64,000 nucleotides of DNA from Sequoia sempervirens. Its lineage: Eukaryota > Streptophyta > Pinopsida > Cupressales > Cupressaceae. Below are positions 25,725-36,889 of the stretch, piece by piece (positions within the stretch are counted from its first letter, which is position 1; every line of letters starts with the position of its first letter). Location: positions 529,628,071-529,692,070 of the forward strand of contig VDFB02193867.1 of the NCBI GenBank assembly GCA_007258455.2, given 5' to 3'. Below the pieces are notes generated by a model, which was given only the letters and a program-made list of their open reading frames with translations, was not told the origin of the DNA and made no database searches. Position numbers and translations under genes: made by a program.

Positions 25725-26224
25725 TTTTTCTATTTTTCGTACGGTTTTTTGTTGTTTTCTGTTGTTTTGCAGGTACAGGTACGGATCGCCGCAAGTGTTT
25801 TTTTTTTTAAAACATTGTGACGCACTTGATGCGTCGTGACACATCCGCTCACGTAAGAGATGCATACACTCTGACAAGCCGCAACTGATAGACAAAACGC
25901 CGCATTTTATTTCCAAAGCCACATCTAAGGACCCGAATGATGCATATGCCATAATGAGCCGCATCTGTCTGCTGTGTTTGTCGTGTACTTTCTATTTTCG
26001 TAGGGTTTTTTGTTGTTTTCTGTTGTCTTGTAGGGACAGGTACGGATCGACGGAAGTTTTTTAAAAAAACATTGTGATGCACTTGATGCGTAAGCGACGC
26101 ATCCGCTCACGTAAGCGACGCATATGCTCTGACAAGCCGCAACTGATAGACAAAATGCCGCATTTGATTTCCAGAGCCACATTTGACGACCCGAGCGACG
26201 CATCTGCTTGTCGCACCGCATTTG
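25725..26224 (+). promoter_or_regulatory. Leader motif array A: duplicated 260-bp module with CGCANNTG motifs
   Basis: Two copies of a 260-bp module (from about 25725 and 25985), each opening with a T-rich GTTTTTTGTTGTTTTCTGTTG stretch and GGTACGGATCG. Each then carries eight motifs of the form (G)(A/C)CGCANNTG. The CANNTG starts are 25823, 25842, 25863, 25882, 25903, 25922, 25943, 25962 and 26080, 26100, 26121, 26140, 26161, 26180, 26201, 26219. Spacing alternates 19 and 21 bp. Deviations are mostly CG to TG or CA, as expected from decay of methylated cytosine. The alternating period does not preserve codon phase, so it is not coding. Confidence 0.85.
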
Positions 26225-27417
26225 GCTGGTAAAATTTTTCTTTCAGTTTTGAGGTCTTGATTTTTGGATTTTTGGGTTTTTCTGATTCTGGTTCTCTGAT
26301 TCTCTATTTTTCTGTTTTTCTGTATTCTTTTTTATTCCTGCATGTTAACTAGATTAGATTTTTTCTTGTGTTACTGATCTTTTCTTATAGCATGTGGCAA
26401 TCCTCATTTGTTTGTCGAAGACCATTGCATAAGAGACTACTAATATTCATTGTTTACAGATTTGAATGTCAAAGAAGGATTAACAAAACTTTGTGCTTGC
26501 TTTTCTTAGAGTAGCAAACATTTAAATTTGGTGCATATAAAATGAAATCATGTCTTTTATGCTTGATTGTGATTGTGGAATGGTAGGTGAGTATGCTCTC
26601 ACTTGGTGAAAACCTTGTGATCAGAAAACCAGACCCATTCTTTTTTGTTATTTTACCCTTCACGATTCGGTATATCGAAGTATCCTCTCCCCTTGCGCAT
26701 TCATGCAATCCTAGGTGTAAGAGAAATGGTTGCTGACTCTAGAACTTGGGCCTATTCTGGTGGGAAAAAGTACTCACCCCAAGACAACTCAGACCGGTAG
26801 CACCCTGACACCGAGGGACTTCCATCCGGTATATAAAAGTGGGTTCTTGAGGAAAGCCCAAGAATCACGAATGTGGTTCTGACAAGATGGATCTGAAAGG
26901 GGACTCTCACCACATGGATCATGCCCCACGAACAGAATGCCTGAATTAAACACCTCTTGTCTTAGTGTCCAACCGTTCTTTGGCCGTTGCTTGATATAGT
27001 GCAGGATACAGTATCATGCCCAAAGATACTCACTACTGATCCCCTTGAGTAGAGATAGCAATTCTTGGGATGTCACTACCCAAAGAATCTGAATTTGGTG
27101 TGCTCGAATGATGTTAATGAGCCGTGGAGGGGAGCCAATGCCACCAAAATTCTAAGCTATCCGCTCTCGAGAAGGAAAGGTGTTTATCACCAATCCGGGG
27201 TATAATAGATGGGCTATATCAAGTATACAAACCCTTGGCCTATTGGCCTTTTAGGATTGTACTTGTCTCATGTGTGCTTGCTTATACTAAAACGTTGTGT
27301 TTGTCAAGTGTTTTCTAGTTTTTACCACAGTTCAAAACAAAACATTCATCAAACAGATCAAAACTTCCATCAAAACAACACGAAAATCACTTTGAAACAA
27401 AACTGTCATATCTGTTG
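26225..27417 (+). other. Leader between arrays A and B
   Basis: Untranslated leader of the young Tat element, no ORF of note. It contains repeated ACTCAC/GTGAG-type words (for example around 26588, 26770, 27027) that also appear in the leader of the third element (62760-62810), so the segment is related between elements. Confidence 0.5.
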
Positions 27418-27624
27418 ACTGCAATTGACATCTTGCAACGCAACTGCTCTAATAAACCGCATCTGAGACTTGGAACAACGCATCTGTAGGCGTCGCAATG
27501 CATCTGACAACTGAAAAGCCGCATTTGCTTAACCGAGTTGCATTTGACTGTCAAAAAGCCGCATCTGATAAACTGAACCGCATATGCTAAACTGTGACGC
27601 AATTGCCAAACTGAGACGCATTTG
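27418..27624 (+). promoter_or_regulatory. Leader motif array B: eleven CGCANNTG motifs
   Basis: CANNTG starts at 27422, 27441, 27460, 27481, 27501, 27522, 27541, 27562, 27581, 27600 and 27619, so spacing is 19-21 bp. The two central bases vary (AT, AC, TC, TT, TA) while CA..TG and the preceding CG are kept in most copies. Same strand and orientation as array A. It ends about 600 bp upstream of the gag start. Confidence 0.85.
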
Positions 27625-28240
27625 CCTGTCAAAATTTTAAGCTTCATAGCCAAAACCTGAGGTCTCCAAACTGTCAACCATTTGTCAAACTCTGTCACCA
27701 AGAAGACTCTGTCAGAAACCTAACTTGAAATTGCTCAAAGTCTTGACCATTAGCTCGCATTAGTCACCATAGGTTTCATACCTCATTCCTTTTTCGTTGC
27801 ATACATTTGACATTAGACTATCCCTAGGTTCCCATTTTGCATAGTTAGGAGTAGGCAAATCTTAAGCACCCCTTGGCAAAGTCATTGTTTTTGAAATTAG
27901 ACCCTTTTGGACCAAGTTATCAAACGTCCTTTTAGTCATTGTCCTCTTTTGTGAGATTTCTTCCAGCTCAAAAGTCTAGTTAGGAAGACTCACTAGTCAC
28001 TTAGGTCTTGTCAACTTGTCATTTACAACAAAGTCCTTTAGCAGTCCAAATCGAAAACAAAGAACAAGCTTAGAAGTGCTTAGATAACCTTATCTTACAT
28101 TGCATACACATTGCATACCTTATTCAAAAAAAAAAAAAAATCCAAAAATATTAGTCATTCTAGGCGTCATTTTGAACTTAGACTTCACATAGTGTCATAC
28201 TTGCATTTAGTTGTCATTCCCTTTTTGAGCAATCTCATTT

Positions 28241-30290
28241 ATGGTTGAAACCAGACTTCAAAAACAAAAGAGACAAATGGAAAACTTTAGGCAAGACCCC
28301 AACAATCCTCCATATGACTCAAACTAGACCTTGTACGATCCATTTTCTAATCTAGACAATCAACCTCTTGTGACAACACAATCCTCATCAAACAATACAT
28401 TCGAACTCTACTTGCAAAGAGATGAAAATGGCCAACTACTTCAGGAAAACATAGAGGCATTGACACAAGACCTAGAGGTCTATCAGCTTGCTAAAAAAAT
28501 AGCGCGTCAAGATAGAGACAGATTTGTAGCTATGCTCTTGAGTGAAGGAGCTAAGTTACCACCAGGATTTGACATTAACACGTTAAATGACCCTAACGTC
28601 AACAATGCACATAACATTTCACATAGTGGTCAATCTCCAAATGCTACGAGCAACACCCCTTTTGACACCACAACGACATTGCATACCACATCCAACATCC
28701 CAAACATCTCCAATACCATAAACGCTACTTCTATTGGGGGATCACAATCGTCCACAACATCCACAACACTACCCCAATCGGATGGAACCACTCTTGGCTC
28801 CCCAACAACATGGGAAAATTATTCCAATCCTCTTTTTACCACAACAGTAAATACCACGGGGGCATCACCAAGTCACCACAATCCCCCTTTGACAACTACA
28901 TTTACTACCATGAACACAACTTCAAAAAATCCATTTAGTAATACTTCACAAAATCCTCCGAGAGGATCCACAGGACGTATCTTTATCCAAGGACAACAAC
29001 AAAACATCAACACGACAACACAGTCAAATGTCATTACCTTCCAAGGCACAAACACAAACGTCCCGCTTGTTCAAAATCAACAATTTACACAAGGTGGCCA
29101 AACAACACCGCCCATGACATCACCAACACACTATAATAGTCATGGCCACTACATCCCTCAAATAACGACACGCATGGGTGGGGGACACATACCAACATAT
29201 TCATCCAACGTTCATACTCATCAACATGCACCCAACCACAACTTCCAATACCAACAACACACGTCATACGTACCACAACAATCTATACCACCACAGTACA
29301 CCAACATTCATACACAACAGACAAGAACACATGGTGTACTAGGCAATTCGACATATGGAAATGTAAATGACCCTACCATAGATGAACTCAAAACAAGAAT
29401 GAGGGATATGGAGAAAACTATGCAAAACATGTACATCTCAGGCAGGAAATCAAAAATATCATATGACCTGGATGTATACCCATTTGACACAAACTTATCC
29501 AGACATGGGATGAGCTCAAATGAAAATTCATACACAATTATGCGTACAACGTTGACATGGATACCTCTATTACTAGCTTGTGTAATCTCACGCAAGAAGA
29601 CTCGGGTGAGACATTTATTCCATTCTTTCAAAAATGGAGAAGCCTTGCTAGTCGATGTCACATTGACATTCCTGAAAGAGAAAAAGTCGACATGTTTGTC
29701 CAAACACTCCTAGGACCCCTCAAATTCGCATTACAAATACATTGTTGCACAAATTTCATAGAATTAGTGGAAAAGGGGGTCCAGATTGAGAAAGCCCTTA
29801 TCGCAAAGGGAGAATTGAAATATGGTTCTAAAAATATGAACACCAACCCACCCGCTGACAAAAACAAATATTGGGTCAAGAATAAACATGTTACAAACGA
29901 TGGTGTTGTGGACGCCAAGACTACAAGTCCCGTATTGGCCCTAAAAGGGGTCCAACAACAAAATAGACCAACTACAGCATCGACACCTCCTTCCAATACT
30001 TCTTCAAACAATCAAAGTGGTCAAAATAGTCAAGGACAATATTGTCAAATGAGGCAATTTCCTAGGGGTTGCACATACACCAATTTAGGTGAACCCATTG
30101 AAGAAGTCCTTAAGAAATGCATCCAGCATGGGGTCATCAAACTACCGAAAATCAAACCTTATGACCCCGGATAATTCAAACCAGCATGGTGGAATGACAA
30201 TACAGTTTGCGAATACCATCAAGCCAAGCGGCATATGACCTCTAACTGCCGACAACTGAAAAAATCATACAAGACCTTATCGAAAATCGC
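28241..30290 (+). pseudogene. gag of the young Tat element, defective
   Basis: Starts at ATG 28241 (MVETRLQKQKRQMENF); an in-frame TAG at 28325-28327 interrupts it, then an open frame runs 28331-29713. The N-terminal part has a short Gln/Glu-rich helix, followed by about 250 residues very rich in Thr, Asn, Gln, Ser and His (about 28560-29340). The capsid-like part is incomplete. The frame with YPFDTN stops matching near 29495, and the next recognisable piece (QTWDELK, then MDTSITSLCNLTQEDSGETF) is in another frame, so part of the core is deleted. The C-terminal end carries CEYHQAKRHMTSNC (about 30210), a zinc-knuckle-like C-x2-H-x4-H-x4-C motif. Would package the element RNA if intact. Confidence 0.8.
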
Positions 30291-30659
30291 ACCCTCGAAG
30301 TGGGTGGATCGCAATTCAACTCCAACTCAGACCATACTATCCACAAGGATCCACTGCAGGATCATGGTTCCCATAATGCTTCCACTTCAGGTCCACAGAA
30401 CCAAGCTAACTTTGCCTGAGCCAAGTACGATTACTCAGGTGGACCAACAATAAATAATGTTAGAACTGACGATGAGTACATCAACACCATTACGATCAAG
30501 AGAGCACCACAGTGCACTGCTGCTACGCGAAGTGGCAAGGTCACTATAGCTGGTCCACCTCCCCCTAGACAAGCCAAGATCATTATAGTAGGCCCATCTG
30601 CCAAGCAATCACAACCTGCTTCATCTGCTAAATAGCCAAAACCTGTCTCAACCCCACAA

Positions 30660-32016
30660 CAGTGGAAATCCAAAGGGCAATTCAACCTAATTGACCAACT
30701 AGGAAAGACTCCGGCGCAAATATATATCCTTGAGCTGCTTCGTATCTCTCCTGCACATAAAGAAATCCTGGATAAAACTCTCCTAGAGTCGTTGGTCCCA
30801 AAGGACATTGATGTCAATCAGTTTGAAACTATGGTGGGATATCTCACCACGCCGCACCATGTCACCTTCTCGAATCAGGATTACTCATCGTCTAAAACCA
30901 ACCACAATGATGCATTACACAGAAGTTTTTGTCCACAAGCACAAAGTTAGACGGGTTTTAATAGATGGCGGAGCAGGGTTGAATATATGCTCTCTCAAAT
31001 TGGTTAAGGCTCTTGGATTCTCTGATGCATGCGTAGACCCAATGAAAAGAATAGTGATCAAAGCATATGATGACGAGGAATGCTCTTCGCGAGGTGTTAT
31101 CTCTCTCCCTATCAGAGTGGGACCTATCATTGTAGACACAACCTACCAGGTCCTGGATTTGGAACTACCATATAACATCTTACTTGGCCATCCATGGATC
31201 CACGAATTAAAATTTGTTCCGTCAACATACCACCAATGCCTCAAGTTTCCTTTTGATGGCACAGAAGTAACCGTATATGGAGACCCTGACCCTTTCCAAT
31301 ATTGTACCAACTTAAGGGGTATCTCTGAAAATCGAGTACCAATTAATCGAGAAGCACCTGGCTCCTCATCGTCCAAATATATCGACCCTTCCATGCTCAT
31401 GTCATCTTCCGCATTCACTCCATCCATGTCTTCTGCCATACCATCACCTTCCACCAACCCTAAGACTCAACCAACTATCAAAATCCAAGACCTCAGCTGC
31501 GGAGAGTTCAAACTTAACACAGCATACAGCATAACTACAATACCCACTCCTCCAAAGATATATGGTCGGCCATGTTTCAGAATGGAACCTCAAGAAACCT
31601 TCAAAGTGCCACCAAATACGGTTTTTATCAAGTGGGGAGACATGAATGATGAAGACCTTGCTGACATCACAGGATGGATCTATAATGACACAGTCACATT
31701 ACCTCCATTACCAGTTCAAAAATATGGCAAGGGTTACAACATCATGAAGGCTAAAGGCTACGATGGTACTAGTGGTCTTGGGAAAAATAAAACCGGTCAA
31801 AGGGAACCCATAGAAACTTTTCAAACTCTGAAGTATCTTGGATTAGGGTTTGGATCACTCAACAATGATGATCAATGTACCTCTGGACTTTTAAATGAGC
31901 GAGTACATGCTTCTGACCGTGTCGAGACTACTAGGGAAACCCCCACCGAAACAGACTCCCATGAATGGGAATTTGGCTCAAAACGATCCCTAAGTGACTG
32001 TTGTCTTGATGATTAG
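30660..32016 (+). pseudogene. Aspartic protease with G-patch, young Tat element
   Basis: A pre-protease segment (QLGKTPAQIYILELLRISPA, then VPKDIDVNQFETMVGYL) is read in one frame to about 30890; a small indel near 30918 shifts into the frame 30808-32016. The active-site motif reads VLIDGGAGLNICSL (about 30955-31000), with Gly where most retroviral proteases have Ser or Thr. Asn or Gly here is common in the Tat lineage as I recall it. The flap-like and LPYNILLGHPW segments follow. The C-terminal half carries a G-patch, YGKGYNIMKAKGYDGTSGLG (about 31720-31785), an RNA-binding module found after protease in Tat elements. The protease would process the polyprotein. Confidence 0.85.
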
Positions 32017-32742
32017 TTTGTTGAACCAGGGGAACTGACCTCTGAACAATGATTTTGGCAAACATTCAAAATTGAACGAGCACCAAACAGTCAAAGTCCT
32101 ACTACAACTTCCCATGACACATTACACCCGTCACCTGAATTCCATCAGTCCCATCAGTCTAACCAGTCCAATCAGTCTGAAGTGTCAAACGATAGGGACA
32201 ACCAGGACTCTAAAACCTTCACCCCTTACTATGACAACGAACATGATACTAGTGAAGGAGAATATTGGATAGAATCCGATATAGAGTTGGATGATGATAA
32301 CCTCATTTACAACATCACCGAATCCATCTGCATGCTGTCTGCATCCTCACCCGAATTCACTAGCCTTGATGATGGCATCTCCTTAGTTTACCCTGAACTA
32401 GTCGATTGGGACCAACAAGGACCACCAGTTTTGGACACATTCCAAAATGATGAAGCCATTGCCGAATTCATGGGATTAAGAGAAGGCATACCAAGTGGGG
32501 ACCACAAATCCAGGTTTTCCATTGATTTAGACTGCACGGCATACTTCGGCGAGACTGTCCAGTCCTCTAGTCGCAAAAGTAAAAATAAAGTAAAAAAATG
32601 CAACGTCTCTAGGTGAAAACTGAAAGGCACCTCTTGACGATAAATAGTAAAAATAAAGGATGAATCTACGGGTGAAAACCTCTCTGAGGCACCCAAAGAT
32701 GGAGGACTAGACTTTCTTCCCATACAACAGGAGAAATCGGCC
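32017..32742 (+). other. Protease-RT linker with two bulged hairpins
   Basis: An acidic, low-complexity open stretch (32182-32616, with EGEYWIESDIELDDDN) links protease and RT. It is followed by two small hairpins of the GGTGAAAA family at 32611-32632 and 32670-32694, in a segment that is not open in the RT frame. Confidence 0.55.
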
Positions 32743-34299
32743 ATGCTTATTGAGGACACAATAGAGGATAACATTTCAACTGCAGAAGACCCCAAGATGG
32801 TCCTATTTGCGGAATCATTGATTGATGAAGAGAAACCAGAATTTCATAAATTCTTTGCAGAATGGAAAATCAACTTTGCATGGTCCTACACAGACATGCC
32901 AGGATTGGACCCCAAGCTGGTTTTGCATCATCTGCCACTATTACCTAATGCTAAACCAGTCAAGCAGAAGTTGCACAAAATGCATCCCCAAGTTGCCCTA
33001 TTGGTCAAGGCAGAGTTAAAGAAACTATTAGATGCCAGATTCATAAGGTCTATTGACTACACTGAATGGATTTCCAACCTGGTCCCAGTCACAAAACCAA
33101 ATGGGTTGATCCGTGTATGTATAGATTTCTGGGACTTAAACAAAGCATGTCCAAAGGATGACTTTCCTTTACCAAACATTGACATCATAGTGGACCTTAC
33201 AGCAGGACGTGAGCTGCTATCCCTCATGGATGGTTTCTCTGGCTATAATCAAATCTGCATCGCTCCTGAGGATCAGCACAAAATAGTATTTACGTGCCCA
33301 TGGGGTACATATGTTGGAACGTCATGCCCTTCGGTCTCAAAAACGCAGGTGCCACGTATCAAAGGGCTATGACCACGATCTTCCATGACATGATGCACAA
33401 TATAATGGAGGATTATGTAGATGACCTATTGGCCAAATCAACAACAAGGAAAGATCATTTGAAGGTACTCGACAAAATTTTCAAGAGACTGGAAGAGTAC
33501 AAGGTTCGGCTAAACCCTAAGAAATGTGTTTTTGGGGTCACGTTAGGTAGGCTATTGGGGTACATAGTTTCCCGAAGAGGCATAGAGGTCGATCCAGCAA
33601 ATGTCAAAGCAATCATAGACATGCCTCCACCCAAAGGGATCAGTGAACTCAGAACTCTGCAAGGCAGAATACAATCTATTCATTGTTTCATCGCCCAATT
33701 GGCAGATAAGTGCCACCCATTCCAGTACTTATTGCGCAAAGGTGTCCCCTTTGTATGGATGGATAAATGTCAAGAGGCCTTCCAGAAAATCAAAGATTAC
33801 CTACTATCAACGCCCGTCCTCATGTCGCCTATTCATGGAAATCCATTAATTCTATACATATCGACCACTAATTCAGCACTGGGGGCATTATAGGCCCAAA
33901 ATGATCATGAAGGGAAAGAAAGAGCAATCTACTACATCAGCCGCACACTGATAGGGTATGAGTTGAATTACACATACATTGAACGTGCATGCCTCACGGT
34001 TGTCTTTGCAGCCCAAAAACTAAGGCATTATATGCTCAATCATCAGACACAACTGGTTGCCAAGATCAACCCATTGAAATACCTATTAAGTCGAGCAACG
34101 TTAACAGGCCGATTGGCAAAATGGGTCATGATCCTAAGTGAATACGACATAAAGTATGTTGAACGCAAGGCAATAAAAGGGCAAGTAATAGTAGATCAAC
34201 TAGCAGATGCACCAATGCAAGTCTCTCATCCGTTGGTAACTGATTTTCTGGATGAGTTTTTTTCATACGGAACCAACAACACCTTGGAAGATGTATTTT
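32743..34299 (+). pseudogene. Reverse transcriptase and RNase H, young Tat element
   Basis: RT starts in the frame 32743-33372 with the palm segments (KLVLHHLPLLPNAKPVKQKL, CIDFWDLNKACPKDDFPLP, SLMDGFSGYNQI). A single-base change near 33311 shifts the frame; the second part (33294-33893) has NVMPFGLKNAGATYQRAM and the catalytic YVDD (EDYVDDLLAKS, about 33412-33440). An in-frame TAG at 33894 is followed by the connection and RNase H (YYISRTLIGYELNYTYIERA, then LRHYMLNHQT and GRLAKWVMILSEYDI). Catalytic acidic residues of RT are kept, but the polyprotein cannot be read through. Synthesises and matures cDNA in the virus-like particle. Confidence 0.92.
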
Positions 34300-34710
34300 G
34301 ATGGGTCTCACACTGGTCATGGCTCAGGCGCTGGAATCTTGTTCATCACACCACAAGGGGATTCAATTCCTAAATCATTTCGAATCACTTTCCCTTGTAC
34401 AAATAACATTGCCGAATACGAAGCACTAGTTACAGTTCTCAAGTTGGAAATCAAATGGAAAATTCAGACATTGTTTGTATTCGGGGATTCCCAGCTGGTA
34501 ATCAACCAAGTGAATGGTGACTATGAAACAAAGGATGAGAAGTTGCTTCCTTACAAGAGGATGGTGGACAGTTTCCTAACATACTTCCAATCAGTGTCTT
34601 TTGACCAAATCCCCAGGGCACAGAATAAGGCAGCTGACGCAATGGCTACTATTAGTTCTCTCTTGGACATCCCCAAAATTGTGTCACAATTTGAATTCCT
34701 AGTAGAATAG
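34252..34710 (+). pseudogene. Archaeal-type RNase H (aRNH), young Tat element
   Basis: A second RNase H follows the first in a +1 frame (shift near 34280). Key segments are WKMYFDGSHTGHGSGAGIL with the first catalytic Asp, NNIAEYEALV with the Glu, VFGDSQLVINQVNGDY with the second Asp, and a late RAQNKAADAMAT with the last Asp. All four positions are present. An extra plant-type RNase H before integrase is the hallmark of the Tat lineage. Ends at an in-frame TAG at 34708. Confidence 0.88.
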
Positions 34711-34713
34711 CTA

Positions 34714-36035
34714 TTGATACCGGCATATGATATCCCAGAGTCGAAAATAGTTTGCGAACTTGTTGGTCCCAACTCTCCTTGGTATCATGACATTTATGAC
34801 TACCTAAAGACTCAAACCCTTCCACCAAATCTATCCAATAACCAAAGGAAGTCCTTCATTAGGAAATCCGCAAGGTATGCCATTATCAGTGACACCCTAT
34901 ACCGCTGTGGTTTCGACAATACCCTCCTTAGATGTCTTGACACCGATGAAGCATGTACGACCTTACGAGAAGTGCACGACGGTATATGCGGATCTCATTC
35001 AATTGGTCCTACTCTAGCTAAGAACTAACGAGACTTGGATATTATTGGCCGACAATGGAAAAAGATGCACTGGAATATGTCAGAACCTGTCGCAAGTGTC
35101 AGATTCATAGTGATTTGGTCCATGCTCCAGCACAAGAACTTCGGCCAATCACTTCTCTGTGGCCCTTCGCTCAATGGGGACTCGACCTCGTGGGTAAGAT
35201 TCATCCAACCTCCTCCAACGGCCATAAATTCATTATCACCACCACTGAGTACTTCACAAAGTGGATCAAAGCCATCCCATTGACATACATTACTGGCAAA
35301 CAAATATCAAGGTTTATCCTCAACTACATCATTTGCTGGTATGGCCTCCCACAGTCCATCATCACTGACAACGGACATCCGTTCAAAAACCAAGATGTCC
35401 GTGAGTTATGTGAGCGATTCCATATCCAACACCACTTTTCATCCCCATACTACCCCCAAGGAAACGGCCAAGCTAAGGCGTCGAATAAAACCATTGTCAA
35501 GATTCTCAAAAAGACTGTCAATGACGCTGGCCGCGATTGGCACATACAACTTAACCCTGCTCTGTGGGCTTACCGAACTAGCATTCGTACACCTACAGGA
35601 GCTACCCCATTTGCCCTGGTCTTTGGTGTTGAAGCCATCTTACCCATTGAGGTTGAAATTCCTTCGCTACGAGTCTCCTTGAAGGGTCTAACTAATGAAG
35701 AGGAGTACCGACAATCACGCTTGCACGAGCTGGAAATGCTGGATGAGAGAAGACAAAACTCACTAAATCACCTCCAAGCATATCAAAACCGCCTTTGTTG
35801 TAGCTACAATAAAAGGGTTATGGTTAGAAAGTTCAACATTGGCGACCTGGTTCTCATGCAGAACCCTAAGAACCGAGCAGACAGAGAAAAGCCAGGAAAA
35901 TTTGAACCCAACTGGCTGGGTCCATATATTATCATATCTTCTTTTGGTTTTGGAGCATATCAACTGGCAACTCCAGATGGAGAACAGTTGACTGAACCCA
36001 TCAACAGTTTACACCTCCGAAAGTTCTATGCATAG
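34714..36035 (+). pseudogene. Integrase, young Tat element, frameshifted and missing catalytic Glu
   Basis: The zinc-binding N-terminal domain runs over a frameshift near 35023: EVHDGICGSHS gives the two His, RTCRKC the two Cys. The core has WGLDLVGKI (Asp 1, about 35178) and IITDNGHPFKN (Asp 2, about 35368). In the third motif the sequence is YPQGNGQAKASN where the family has Glu: the codon at 35475-35477 is AAG (Lys) instead of GAG, a G-to-A change. The C-terminal domain (KFEPNWLGPYII, then LHLRKFYA) is complete to 36035. The enzyme joins cDNA to the chromosome; this copy should be inactive. Confidence 0.92.
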
Positions 36036-36525
36036 CATTAGAGGATGGAGCTGAAAACCATAAAATACAAAAAAATTGAAAAATGATAAAAAATCGTCAC
36101 CCTGATGAAAACCTAGCAAACAGGCATCTTGGTGACACCAAAAAAATCAAAAAATTATGAAAATAGTAAAGAGAAAAATAATTCATCCAATGGTGAAAAC
36201 CTGGCAAACAGGCACTTTGGACAAATACCATGGTGAAAACCTGGCAAACAGGCGCCATGCATAATCAATCATTGCTCTGCCATCTACTGTCACTTGGTCT
36301 AAACTTAGCTTAGGATGAAAGGTATCTTCGCCACTATTCTGCGAATCGCCATCACATCCTACCTTACCTGTCATAGTAGATAAAGGATTGACATCAAGTC
36401 CTGACAACTGTTCGTCTACCAAGTCAACACCGTCTCGTCCATATCACTTGTGAATGGCTAAGTCTTAGACCTGACTGGGGGCAAAATGTTTATCATGAAA
36501 TTGCAGTGGATGTCACACATGCTCA
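36036..36525 (+). other. Post-integrase segment with three GGTGAAAA hairpins
   Basis: Non-coding. Contains hairpins at 36104-36128, 36192-36215 and 36230-36258, all with the core AAAACCTGGCAAACAGG or a one-base variant, flanked by stems that differ between copies but still pair (GATG/CATC, GTG/CAC, TGGTG/CGCCA). Confidence 0.7.
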
Positions 36526-36775
36526 AAAACATTGGCAAAAAGTCCTGAAAAAAGACAAAACATTGGCAAAAAGTCCTGAAAAAAGACAAAAACATTGGCA
36601 AAAAGTCCTGAAAAAAGACAAAACATTGGCAAAAAGTCTTGAAAAAAGACAAAAACATTGGCAAAAAGTCCTGAAAAAAGACAAAAAAACTAGCAAAAAG
36701 TCCTGAAAAATGACCAAAAACATCACAAAAAGTCCTGAAGAAAGACCTAAAAATCATAAAAATGTCCTGAAAAAA
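36526..36775 (+). repeat. Minisatellite, about 31.5-bp unit, 8 copies
   Basis: Unit CATTGGCAAAAAGTCCTGAA plus AAAAGACAAAA; unit starts near 36530, 36561, 36593, 36624, 36656, 36690, 36721 and 36753. The first five are almost identical, the last three decayed. A-rich on plus. Each unit can form a short GTC...GAC stem. Not coding. Confidence 0.9.
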
Positions 36776-36889
36776 AAAACATCAAACAAAATCATTAGAC
36801 CACTCGAAGAGCACGAACACATTGTCATTTTTGGTCAAAATCAATCATGTCAAATAGGCCCATGTCATTTGTCTGAACTACATTGTCTC

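Noticed and set aside
28873..29303. Minus-strand open frames inside gag
   Set aside because: They are the complement of a Thr/Asn/Gln-rich coding stretch and have no independent support.
36458..36757. Minus-strand open frames rich in Phe in the minisatellite
   Set aside because: They come from the A-rich repeat and no family was recognised.
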